From positions 62,001 to 126,000 of the forward strand of contig CANRVB010000005.1 of the NCBI GenBank assembly GCA_947643165.1: 64,000 bases of DNA, given 5' to 3'. This document shows positions 53,508-61,786 of the stretch, one piece after another. Origin of the DNA: an uncultured Porphyromonadaceae bacterium (GTDB taxonomy: Bacteria; Bacteroidota; Bacteroidia; Bacteroidales; Muribaculaceae). Numbering within the stretch: position 1 is the first letter of the stretch; each line of letters opens with the position of its first letter. The position numbers and the translations under genes are program-made. The notes under the pieces were generated by a model, which saw only the letters and a program-made list of their open reading frames with translations, was not told where the DNA came from and searched no databases.

Positions 53508-54437
53508 ATGCCACGATTGCCTTTGACCCGAAAATTCTCGGGAAGCAGTCTCAGATACCATATCGGCGCTATCTTAGCCGCCAGCGCCTGGGGTGCCGCA
53601 TTTATTTCGACCAAAGTTCTGCTGCAGCATGGTCTGAGTGCGGTCGAGATATACGTGTTGCGTTTTGTAATAGCCTATGTGTTCACGCTCTGCATATGTC
53701 CTACACCTATGTGGAGCCGTTCGATAAAGGATGAGTTGCTGTTTGTTTTGTGCGGTGTATGCGGCGGTTCGGTATATTTTATTGCTGAGAATACAGCATG
53801 CGTCTATACGATGGTTACCAACGTATCGCTGATAGTCACATTATCGCCATTGATAACTACTCTTATCGTGGCTGTGGCATACAAGGATGTACACCTGCCC
53901 CGTGGATTTGTACTTGGTTCGCTGATAGCGTTTCTTGGCGTGGCATGTGTGATATTCAACAGTAGTTTTGTCGTTAAGGTAAAGCCTTTCGGTGATCTTC
54001 TGGCACTGCTTGCTGCGGTGAGTTTCTCGATATATACTTTAGTACTTAAGCCTCTCAATGCTGTATACAATTCATGGTTTATTACCAGAAAGACATTTGC
54101 CTATGGTGTAATAACAGCACTACCGTTTATGGCGCTGGAGCCCGAACATTCTTCGTGGCGGGTGTTGCTAAATCATGAGGTTATAATTAACCTGGTATTG
54201 CTCAGTGTGATAGCTTCTGTTCTCGCATACGTGCTGTGGGCTCAGACTGTGAAGCGCATGGGTGAGGTTAAGGCCGGCAATTATCTGTATCTATCTCCAC
54301 TTGTCACATTGGTAATGTCGGCATTGTTGCTGCATGAGCATATCTCAATAGTGGGATACACCGGATGTGCATTGATAATGGCAGGTGTGATCCTCAGTGA
54401 GAAGATGAGTCAACGGGCCAGCCGGAAACTCGGTTAG
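53508..54437 (+). CDS. DMT-superfamily (EamA) transporter
   Basis: 309 residues with ten helices and two EamA repeats (AAILAASAWGAAFISTK-type start near residue 22, and second repeat from about 165). Exports metabolites in other bacteria; substrate unknown. Ends 4 bases inside the end of the convergent AlkD-like gene. Confidence 0.88.
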   Translation: MPRLPLTRKFSGSSLRYHIGAILAASAWGAAFISTKVLLQHGLSAVEIYVLRFVIAYVFTLCICPTPMWSRSIKDELLFVLCGVCGGSVYFIAENTACVYTMVTNVSLIVTLSPLITTLIVAVAYKDVHLPRGFVLGSLIAFLGVACVIFNSSFVVKVKPFGDLLALLAAVSFSIYTLVLKPLNAVYNSWFITRKTFAYGVITALPFMALEPEHSSWRVLLNHEVIINLVLLSVIASVLAYVLWAQTVKRMGEVKAGNYLYLSPLVTLVMSALLLHEHISIVGYTGCALIMAGVILSEKMSQRASRKLG

Positions 54438-54988
54438 TCTTCACTATTGAGAAAATTTATCTCCTCCACAAGACGTTCGGCAAGCTGTGATGACAGTTCA
54501 AAACCGAGAGTACATTCAATCTGAGCGAGTTGCATCGCTTCAGCGTTGTGGGCTGGAATCAGATTCCACAGCAACCGTACCCCGCAGTACCTTATTATTG
54601 GATCCTCAATATCGCGGTCAAGGCACCGGCGAGCTATGTCGATTGCGCAGGGGAGCTTTTTAAGCAATTTAAGACACAGTACATCGGCAACTTCGGTGCA
54701 GTTGACGGAGGTTGCCATCTGTATGGCCTCGTCGGCCTGCATTTCATCGGCCTTCATCAGCATGGGGGCGAGCAGCAGGCTCTCACGTGTTCGCTTGTCG
54801 TTCCACAGCTTTCTGCCCATATCGGGATCCGGTCCAAACATGGCAGCAGTTTCATTTATCTGTGGCAGATTCATTCCAAATATTACAGGAAATGGACTCC
54901 CGGCGCTGCGCAATGTGTCGGCGATGATACCATTCCGCATGGCAAACATGTGTCGCTTGATGAGCTGTAACTTACTATAGGTTGTCAT
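54434..54988 (-). CDS. Short AlkD-like HEAT-repeat protein
   Basis: 184 residues, helical. The stretch GMNLPQINETAAMFGPDPDMGRKLW split by a 'NDKRTRESLLLAPMLM' helix resembles the start of AlkD-type DNA alkylation-repair repeats, with later repeats around PCAIDIARRCLDRDIEDPIIRY. AlkD is about 230 residues, so this is shorter. Whether the Trp/Asp active residues survive is unclear, so enzyme activity is not claimed. Confidence 0.55.
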   Translation of the reverse strand: MTTYSKLQLIKRHMFAMRNGIIADTLRSAGSPFPVIFGMNLPQINETAAMFGPDPDMGRKLWNDKRTRESLLLAPMLMKADEMQADEAIQMATSVNCTEVADVLCLKLLKKLPCAIDIARRCLDRDIEDPIIRYCGVRLLWNLIPAHNAEAMQLAQIECTLGFELSSQLAERLVEEINFLNSED

Positions 54989-55044
54989 AATGTGTACAAA
55001 ATTAGTAAATAACTCTTAAGCGTCCAAAGCGTGGAGGAATGATA

Positions 55045-55076
55045 TTTGCATATCTAATGTAAAGGAGTTAACTTTG
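55045..55076 (+). promoter_or_regulatory. Promoter of the LysM protein operon
   Basis: TTTG (55045-55048) and TAACTTTG (55069-55076), exactly 20 bases apart. Transcription should start near 55081, giving a leader of only about 5-17 bases, depending on which of three ATGs is used. Confidence 0.75.
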
Positions 55077-55085
55077 CGGTGACGC

Positions 55086-56891
55086 ATGATTATGAACATG
55101 AAACGAATTACAATAGCCGCCATTGCTGTCGCGGCGATCGCATTTACTTCGCTGGCAGATCTGAAAGAATTGCCAGTCAAGAATATAGATGGCCGTAGTT
55201 ACCATTACTACGAGGTTCAGCCAAAGGAGACGGTATATTCGATATGCCGTCGTCTGGGCATCAGCAAGGAACAACTTGTAGAGGCGAATCCATCGGTAGG
55301 TACCGAAGGTCTGAAGGCGTACTCAGAACTTCTGTTTCCTGTTGCCGACGAGAAGCCAATTGCCGATACCCATCTCGTGAAGAAGGGTGAGACGATATAT
55401 GGTATCTGTCATAAATATGGCATAACTCCGGCTAATCTTGAGGCCTGGAACCCGAATATAAGGGATGGGCTGAGGTCGGGTATGACGGTATATGTATCCA
55501 ATCCCGGTCGTACTGATTCAGTGAAACCGGGTGATGTTGTTACTTCGGTAGCTCAACAAGCTCCAGAAACAGTCAAGCGTCCGGATTTTGAATATTATAC
55601 CGTTAAAGATAAAGAGACATTCTACTCGATAGCCCATAGTCACGGCATCTCCGTAGCTCAACTTGAGGAGGCGAACCCAGAGGTGGGATTGCTAAAATCG
55701 GGTCAGATACTCAAGATTCCTGTAGAAATCCCGGATACAGCCGGCAAAGATGTAGCTGAGAATGTCGCGGCGATAGAGATAAGTGTGCCTGGTGCAGACA
55801 AGCAGAATGATCCGGATCAGACAGCTGTCGAGCAGAATAACCGTATAGAGATAGCCATTATACTTCCGTTTATGGCGGAGACATCGCCCCAACCACGTCA
55901 AGGCCAACTGTATACGGAGTTTTACAAGGGATTCCTGCTTGGAGTGGACAGTATGCGTTCGTGCGGAAATCCTATAGCTCTGCAAGTATATGATACCAAT
56001 GGGTCGATGGATACTCTCAGGTCAATACTTGAGAAGCCTGAGTTGAAAAAGGCACAGGTGATCATACCTCCCGACAACGAGAGTCAAATCACGGAAATAG
56101 CCCGATATGGCAATGCCAACGGAATAAGTGTCCTGAATCTGTTTTCGATCAAGGACCGTTCGTACACGATGTATCCCAATGTGTATCAGGCAAACATTCC
56201 GCATGAGGCCATGTATGCCAAGGCTATTGACGGTATTATCAATGATATGAATGGCCGAATACCGGTCCTGATAGTGCCTGAGGAGGGTCAGACTGATAAG
56301 CAGGAGTTTGTGAATGCACTGAAAAAGCGTATGGATGGTGCAGCTATCGATTACAAGACCATCACGTATACTACTGCTCTGGGAATGGATGATCTTAAGG
56401 ATCTGGACAGGACGCAGAGCTATGCGTTCATACCTGCCTCAGGTAAGCAATCGGATCTTAACCGGATGTTGCCGGCTCTTATCGAACTGAAAGGAGAGCT
56501 GACCGGGTATGATCCGGCAAAGCTTTACGGCTATCCGGAATGGACAACATTTCGCGGTGAGACACTTGAGAATATGCATACTATGAATACATATGTGTAC
56601 TCCAGATTCTTTACTGTTCCTGAGGATCCATGGGCCTCTGAGGTCGATGACTCATTCGAAAGGTGGTACGGAGTGCCGATGGGCAGCTATGTTCCTCGCC
56701 AGGGGCTTCTTGGTTTTGACACGGCCATGTATCTTATCGGTGCGCTGGGTGGCGAGCATAAGGAAACATATCGTGGTGTGCAGAACGGTTATCATTTCAT
56801 ACGCCCTGCCGGTGTTTCAGGATATGTGAACAATGACCTGTATTTTGTAAACTTCCGTCCAAGCGGCCTGATTGACCGCATAGCTTTGTGA
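55086..56891 (+). CDS. LysM protein with periplasmic-binding-protein-like domain
   Basis: 601 residues; ATGs at 55086, 55092 and 55098 are all possible. Signal peptide (about 1-24). Three LysM modules lie near residues 37-80 (YYEVQPKETVYSICRRLGI), 99-140 (HLVKKGETIYGICHKYGI) and 167-208 (YYTVKDKETFYSIAHSHGI). They bind peptidoglycan. From about residue 258 (RIEIAIILPFMAETS) to the end is a type-1 periplasmic-binding fold, as in PBP1-activating LpoA-like and amino-acid receptors. It may be a cell-wall regulator; no ABC permease is nearby. Its stop overlaps the next GTG. Confidence 0.85.
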   Translation: MIMNMKRITIAAIAVAAIAFTSLADLKELPVKNIDGRSYHYYEVQPKETVYSICRRLGISKEQLVEANPSVGTEGLKAYSELLFPVADEKPIADTHLVKKGETIYGICHKYGITPANLEAWNPNIRDGLRSGMTVYVSNPGRTDSVKPGDVVTSVAQQAPETVKRPDFEYYTVKDKETFYSIAHSHGISVAQLEEANPEVGLLKSGQILKIPVEIPDTAGKDVAENVAAIEISVPGADKQNDPDQTAVEQNNRIEIAIILPFMAETSPQPRQGQLYTEFYKGFLLGVDSMRSCGNPIALQVYDTNGSMDTLRSILEKPELKKAQVIIPPDNESQITEIARYGNANGISVLNLFSIKDRSYTMYPNVYQANIPHEAMYAKAIDGIINDMNGRIPVLIVPEEGQTDKQEFVNALKKRMDGAAIDYKTITYTTALGMDDLKDLDRTQSYAFIPASGKQSDLNRMLPALIELKGELTGYDPAKLYGYPEWTTFRGETLENMHTMNTYVYSRFFTVPEDPWASEVDDSFERWYGVPMGSYVPRQGLLGFDTAMYLIGALGGEHKETYRGVQNGYHFIRPAGVSGYVNNDLYFVNFRPSGLIDRIAL

Positions 56892-56896
56892 TAAAG

Positions 56897-57604
56897 ATGA
56901 AATATTCAGTCGCACTTATTGCGTTAGTAGCGATGTTTTTGCCAGGTATAGCCAGTGCTCAGCGTACCTATAATCCTAAGTTATGGATAGGTGGAGATGC
57001 CGGTATGACATTAAGCAACATGCAGTTCGCACCAGATGTGGAGCAATCAATGCTCAATGGAAAGAAGTTTGGTGTAAGAGTCAGATATGCTGAGGAAAAG
57101 CTGTTTGGTCTGCTTGGCGAGCTTAACATAGAGCAGCGTGGATGGAAGGAGAATTTTGATGAGGATAACGACAAATTCGAGTATCAAAGGACTCTAACGT
57201 ATATAACGCTGCCGGTGATGACCCATATATACTTCGGCAGCTCCCGCTTCAAGGCTTATGTGAACCTCGGACCTTCGGTGAGTTACATGATAGGTGATAA
57301 GATAAAGAGCAACTTTGACTATCGTGATCCTGAGTCGGTGGAAGGATTTCCATACCGTTACCGCCAGACAGAGCAGATGTCGATGGATATCAGCAGTAAG
57401 TTTGACTATGGAATAGCAGCGGGTGCGGGAATAGAATTGTTTGTCGGAAAGGGGCGGCGCCATTCATTCACTCTTGAGGGCCGCTATTATTATGGACTTG
57501 GAAGTATTTTCCCAAGTCATAAAAGCGATACATTCTCAGCATCGCGAGGCACATCGATAGCTGTAACTTTAGGTTATTGGTTCAGGATCAAAGGAACACC
57601 TTGA
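56897..57604 (+). CDS. Outer-membrane beta-barrel (PorT-like) protein
   Basis: 235 residues from the ATG at 56897; a GTG at 56888 overlaps the previous stop and would add 3 residues. Signal peptide ends ASAQ. An eight-strand-type barrel follows: GDAGMTLSNMQF, FGVRVRYAEEKLFGLLGELNIEQRG (two strands), and final SIAVTLGYWFRIKGTP. This OMP_b-brl_2/PorT type is common in Bacteroidetes. Coupled to the LysM gene, so both may act on the envelope. Confidence 0.82.
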   Translation: MKYSVALIALVAMFLPGIASAQRTYNPKLWIGGDAGMTLSNMQFAPDVEQSMLNGKKFGVRVRYAEEKLFGLLGELNIEQRGWKENFDEDNDKFEYQRTLTYITLPVMTHIYFGSSRFKAYVNLGPSVSYMIGDKIKSNFDYRDPESVEGFPYRYRQTEQMSMDISSKFDYGIAAGAGIELFVGKGRRHSFTLEGRYYYGLGSIFPSHKSDTFSASRGTSIAVTLGYWFRIKGTP

Positions 57605-57611
57605 TCATGTG

Positions 57612-58634
57612 TCAGCTATAGAGTATGCGCATTATCAGGTCGTAGAGCAGGTCGTATTCGTTCTGCCGGCTTCCAACACCTTTGCTTTTGCGGTCGAAAT
57701 CGCGTAGAGCCGAGATGATGTTGATGACCGATGTCGGGGCGTAAGCTCTTACTCCAAGGTCGTAACGTTTCATCTGAAATGAGCTTTTCACTCCGAGCAT
57801 CTTCATGCGATCGGATGGCGACATGGAGCGTCCCCAGTGACAGCACAGAAGACCGGCGAAGAAATCGAAGAGTGCTGAGAGAGTCATAACTGTCGGATTG
57901 TTCTTAGGATTGCTCCGGAAATAGTGAATTATCCTGAGCGCCTTTTCGCCATTGCGTGTGGCAAGCGCGTCGCAGAGTTCAAAATTGTTGTAATCCTTGC
58001 TTATGCCGATATTTCTCTCTATGACTTCGGGTGTAATCATAGAACCAGGAGGCAGGATCAATGCCAGTTTCTTTATCTCGCCATACAGCCGGGACACATC
58101 CGTTCCGATATAGTCGGCGAGCATAGCCTGTCCTTTGGCCTCGATAGTCAGATTGTTTTCTTTTACCAGACCGGATATGAGGGCCGGGAGGCCACTCTCG
58201 TATATTTTTTTCGACTCGAAATTGGGGTATCCTCCTTTGCGTATTGCAGCAAGCAGATCTTTACCCTTGGCCTCTGCACCTCTGAAACATATGACAAGCA
58301 CAGTTGTTGGCGAAGGATTGCTCACATAGGTGTGCAGCCGGTTTATGACATCGGCCCGTGCAGCCTGTGCTTCTTTGAGTATGACCACCTGGCGTTCGCC
58401 CATCATGGGGAAGCTACGGCAAGCCCGTATGATTGTGTCGGGTTCGGTCTCAGGGGCATACAAAGTATACAGGTTGAATGCTTTCATCTCATCGGGCACA
58501 AGCATCTCAAATGCTTCGGCGAGACGGTCTATGAAGTAACCTTCCTGACCGTGAAGAAGATATACCGGATATTTCGGGCCGCGTTTAATCTCGGCCATCA
58601 AAGATGCGTAGGTTAGGGTATTATTCGCAGCCAT
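57612..58634 (-). CDS. holA: DNA polymerase III subunit delta
   Basis: 340 residues from the ATG at 58634 (68 open upstream codons pass over the divergent gene and do not match). AAA+-like fold without Walker A, with YPVYLLHGQEGYFIDRL near residue 24, FPMMGERQVVILKEAQ, and SRLYGEIKKLALI. It opens the sliding clamp as part of the clamp loader. Divergent from the HSDR_N gene by 40 bases. Confidence 0.93.
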   Translation of the reverse strand: MAANNTLTYASLMAEIKRGPKYPVYLLHGQEGYFIDRLAEAFEMLVPDEMKAFNLYTLYAPETEPDTIIRACRSFPMMGERQVVILKEAQAARADVINRLHTYVSNPSPTTVLVICFRGAEAKGKDLLAAIRKGGYPNFESKKIYESGLPALISGLVKENNLTIEAKGQAMLADYIGTDVSRLYGEIKKLALILPPGSMITPEVIERNIGISKDYNNFELCDALATRNGEKALRIIHYFRSNPKNNPTVMTLSALFDFFAGLLCCHWGRSMSPSDRMKMLGVKSSFQMKRYDLGVRAYAPTSVINIISALRDFDRKSKGVGSRQNEYDLLYDLIMRILYS

Positions 58635-58674
58635 GAGATGAAAAATTTGTGTAAATTTACGGAAAATTTTTGGA

Positions 58675-59178
58675 ATGAAGCAGCTAAATTTACCTAAAGT
58701 AAGCAATCTCAGCGTAGAGGCGGATCCTGGTGGAGAGGGCCGTATGAGGATATATGACAGGATGCGAGGAAAGTGGGTCGCTCTTACTCCGGAGGAATGG
58801 GTGAGGCAGAATTTCACATCGTGGCTTGTTGAATACAAGCATTATCCGATCAGTCTCATGGCAAATGAGGTCGGTATAAAGATACAGGGAATGACACGCC
58901 GTATAGATACATTGGTGTACGGTCGTGACGGACGCACACCATTGTGCATTGTTGAATTCAAGGCACCGGAGGTTATGGTGTGTGCTTCTACTTTCATGCA
59001 GGCGGCACGTTATAATCTGGTAATGCAGGCGCCAGTGCTGATAATAAGCAACGGTATGCACCACTATGCGGCTGTGGTTACGCCGGGCTATCCTCAGCCA
59101 CGATACCTCAAGGATATACCGACGTATGAAGAGCTTGAGCTGATAGCCAGATGCAGAGATGATTCAATGACCGGATAG
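58675..59178 (+). CDS. Lone HSDR_N-type nuclease-like domain protein
   Basis: 167 residues. The PD-(D/E)xK core is present as RRIDTLVYGRDG (Asp) and LCIVEFKAPE (Glu-x-Lys), with PEEWVRQNF upstream, matching the HSDR_N_2 family of type I restriction enzyme N-termini. No helicase, methylase or specificity subunit is near, so it is not a complete restriction system. Role unknown; many Bacteroidales have it next to holA. Confidence 0.75.
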   Translation: MKQLNLPKVSNLSVEADPGGEGRMRIYDRMRGKWVALTPEEWVRQNFTSWLVEYKHYPISLMANEVGIKIQGMTRRIDTLVYGRDGRTPLCIVEFKAPEVMVCASTFMQAARYNLVMQAPVLIISNGMHHYAAVVTPGYPQPRYLKDIPTYEELELIARCRDDSMTG

Positions 59179-59186
59179 CGGTTTCA

Positions 59187-60398
59187 TCACTCAAGTCGGC
59201 GGTTGCGCAGGTCGGGCAGGAAAACGGCAACGATTCCGAGCAGCGGAGTATAGGCACAGAAGTTGTAGACGGCCTCGATACCGTAAGTGTCGGCAAAGTT
59301 TCCGAGTACAGCTGATGCTATACCGCCTACACCGAACGAGAAACCGAAAAAGAGGCCTGATATCATTCCGAGTTTTGTCGGCAGAAGTTCCTGGGCATAG
59401 AGAAGAATGGCGGGGAATGCGGATGAGAGTGTGAAACCGGCGCAAAAGCTCAGTATTGCAGTCGGGATAAGAGATACGTGCGGCATGAGCAAGCTGAATG
59501 GAGCTGTGCCGAGAATGCTTATCCAAATAACTATCTTGCGTCCATAGCGGTCGCCGACGGGACCTCCGACAAGAGTTCCGGCAGCCGTTGATACTACGAA
59601 GATGAACAGATATATCTGGGACATAGATACACTTATGCCAAATTTGTCGATGAGATAGAAAGTATAGTAGCTTGACAAACTGGCCATGTATATATATTTG
59701 GAAAATATCAGTACCGTTATTATTAGAATTGTGAATATCGTCATGCGTTTGGACAGCGGGAGCCGGGCATGATGTTCCTCCCGGTGGATTGATGCGCGTT
59801 GCTCATTCAGATAGCTATCGTACCAACGGCATACAGGACGCATGGCACAGAAGCATAGCAGAGCGAAGATAAGGAACCACATGACGTAATGACGGTTGTG
59901 AGGGGCTACGATGAGAGCTACCAGGAGCGGTCCGATAGAACCTCCGAAGTTGCCTCCAACTTGAAAAACAGACTGTGCAAATCCGCGTCGTTCACGACCG
60001 GCAAGCGATGTGATCCGGGATGCTTCGGGATGCAGGGTGGCAGATCCTACACCAACCATGAAGACTGCAAGAAGAATGCCGGGCAGGGAGTTGCAGTAGG
60101 CGAACAGAACTATACCGACAGCGGTAGAACACATACCGGCAGGCAGGCTGTAGACAAACGGGCGCCGGTCGAATACATAGCCGACAACCGGCTGAAATAT
60201 GGATGCGGCCAACTGGTATACCAACGTTATGAGACCGATCTGGGCGAAGTTGATACCCAGATCGGATTTGAGCATTGGATAGACTGCTGTAATGACTGAT
60301 TGCAGAAGGTCGTTTAGACAATGTGATGCGCTCAGAGCCAATAAAATGGGAAAGGTTGGCATGGCGGTGAGACGCTTGATTCCGGATAGTCCGATCAT
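59187..60398 (-). CDS. MFS exporter of the fosmidomycin-resistance (Fsr) family
   Basis: 403 residues, twelve helices. N-terminal helix SASHCLNDLLQSVITAVYPML and the motif-A loop VGGPVGDRYGRKIVIWIS match Fsr-type major facilitators. Fsr in E. coli exports fosmidomycin; the natural substrate is unclear. An earlier Met in MPTFPILL (residue 13) is also possible as start. Confidence 0.88.
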   Translation of the reverse strand: MIGLSGIKRLTAMPTFPILLALSASHCLNDLLQSVITAVYPMLKSDLGINFAQIGLITLVYQLAASIFQPVVGYVFDRRPFVYSLPAGMCSTAVGIVLFAYCNSLPGILLAVFMVGVGSATLHPEASRITSLAGRERRGFAQSVFQVGGNFGGSIGPLLVALIVAPHNRHYVMWFLIFALLCFCAMRPVCRWYDSYLNEQRASIHREEHHARLPLSKRMTIFTILIITVLIFSKYIYMASLSSYYTFYLIDKFGISVSMSQIYLFIFVVSTAAGTLVGGPVGDRYGRKIVIWISILGTAPFSLLMPHVSLIPTAILSFCAGFTLSSAFPAILLYAQELLPTKLGMISGLFFGFSFGVGGIASAVLGNFADTYGIEAVYNFCAYTPLLGIVAVFLPDLRNRRLE

Positions 60399-60526
60399 GC
60401 TTTAATCCTTAGATGTACCTATTGAGAATGTTCCGTGCTGGAAAAGTTGTGCGAAGTTACAAAAAAATGTTTGGTCGGGCAACCTGCCGCAGTCTCCGAC
60501 AGGTACATAAAGGATAACAGTGGCGG

Positions 60527-61072
60527 TTATCTGTATATGTCGCGGTAGTCATTCATGAAACGTCGGAATACAATCAATCCTATCATGAGTCCGATAGCGG
60601 CACCGCAGGACATGCCCGAGAGAAACGCAGTATCGTCGGAAACCGCATATGCTAACAGTCCGATGAGACCGATGGCGAGAGGAATAAGAATGGCCATGAA
60701 CTGCAGATGCCGTTTGCGGTAGAGTAAGGCTAACTCCGCTACGGTTGATATAGTCATTGCGACCGGATCGATATGTCTTATTTTGTTCCATAACCAGTAG
60801 TCCATTGCGAAACATATGAGGAAGAATGAAGAGAACGCAATGGATACCGGCAACCGTAGTTGGGAAGAGATGAGCAGGTGATTGTTACTGAACAACAAGT
60901 TGGTAAGAAATGATAAGTTGATGGCGATTATACAAAAGTGGCGGTATCTGTTGCGCAGTCGGTCGAGAGCCGTCTTGTTATTGCAGATGCGGTTTAGGTC
61001 GATATCGGGTTGTGATTTGCCGAGTGCATCTGCGGTTTGGTCCCATGCTTTTTTGATGTAGGAATGTGTCAT
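60527..61072 (-). CDS. Four-helix membrane protein paired with an ECF sigma factor
   Basis: 181 residues with four predicted helices (about 46-63, 74-92, 123-140, 148-168). The N-terminal 40 residues are soluble and could bind the sigma factor. It starts 4 bases after the sigma gene. I do not recognise a Zn anti-sigma motif, so the anti-sigma role is only inferred from position. Confidence 0.65.
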   Translation of the reverse strand: MTHSYIKKAWDQTADALGKSQPDIDLNRICNNKTALDRLRNRYRHFCIIAINLSFLTNLLFSNNHLLISSQLRLPVSIAFSSFFLICFAMDYWLWNKIRHIDPVAMTISTVAELALLYRKRHLQFMAILIPLAIGLIGLLAYAVSDDTAFLSGMSCGAAIGLMIGLIVFRRFMNDYRDIYR

Positions 61073-61076
61073 GTTG

Positions 61077-61676
61077 TCAAATATTATCGAATTGGCTGGT
61101 AAGTTGTTCTTTTATTCTACGCAGGCGTGTGGCAATGGTGTTTCGCTTCATGCCTGTGGCTATGGCAATCTCATCGTAGGTCATGTCATCAAGCCACATC
61201 ATGATGATAGCCCTGTTGATGAGGCTCAGTCTGGATATAAGTGTATGCAGATGCTCAATAGTATCTTTGTCGCTTTCGTCAGACACAATGTCATACAGTT
61301 GATCGAGGCTTTCATGGTTATGACGCGAGAGACTGCGTAAGGTGGTCAGGCAAGAGTTGATGGTGACACGATATACCCATGTGTGCAAGGATGCCTGCCC
61401 GCGATAGCTTTTCATGCCGCGCCAGATGTTGATGAGAGCATTTTGCCTAAGATCATCATACTGGGCTATTGATCCGGAATAATAAAAGCAGATCTGGGAT
61501 ATGGTTGTGGCCTCCGACCGGATCAGTTCGGTAAACTCCTGCTCTAAAGGACGACAGCTACCTAATGTGCCATCTGTCATCCGGCTGACGATGTAAGCTA
61601 ATCGGGCATATAGTATGCTTAGCTTCAGGCTAAACGGTGGGGATGGAAGAGAGGCAACTGTTTGGTGAAATGTCAT
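61077..61676 (-). CDS. ECF-type RNA polymerase sigma factor
   Basis: 199 residues from 61676, or 167 from an ATG at 61580, which fits the family start better. Region 2 is YDDLRQNALINIWRGMKSYRG with TWVYRVTINSCL; region 4 is LSLINRAIIMMWLDDMTYDEIA followed by the helix-turn-helix GMKRNTIATRLRRIKEQL. It has no anti-sigma gene of known type besides the following four-helix protein. The upstream sequence has a GAAAC-N17-AGTCTAATT pattern (61735-61705, minus). Confidence 0.9.
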   Translation of the reverse strand: MTFHQTVASLPSPPFSLKLSILYARLAYIVSRMTDGTLGSCRPLEQEFTELIRSEATTISQICFYYSGSIAQYDDLRQNALINIWRGMKSYRGQASLHTWVYRVTINSCLTTLRSLSRHNHESLDQLYDIVSDESDKDTIEHLHTLISRLSLINRAIIMMWLDDMTYDEIAIATGMKRNTIATRLRRIKEQLTSQFDNI

Positions 61677-61786
61677 GGTTGAAATTCAGTTGTTGTTTCT
61701 GAATAATTAGACTCACCGCCGTTGCAGATAGTTTCATTATTGTGATGAAAAAAGAGGTTGCCTTTTTATTAGATCCTGCTGGTCAA

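Noticed and set aside
58675-59178. Type I restriction-modification locus
   Set aside because: Only the HSDR_N-like domain is present; no HsdM, HsdS or helicase part lies in the window.
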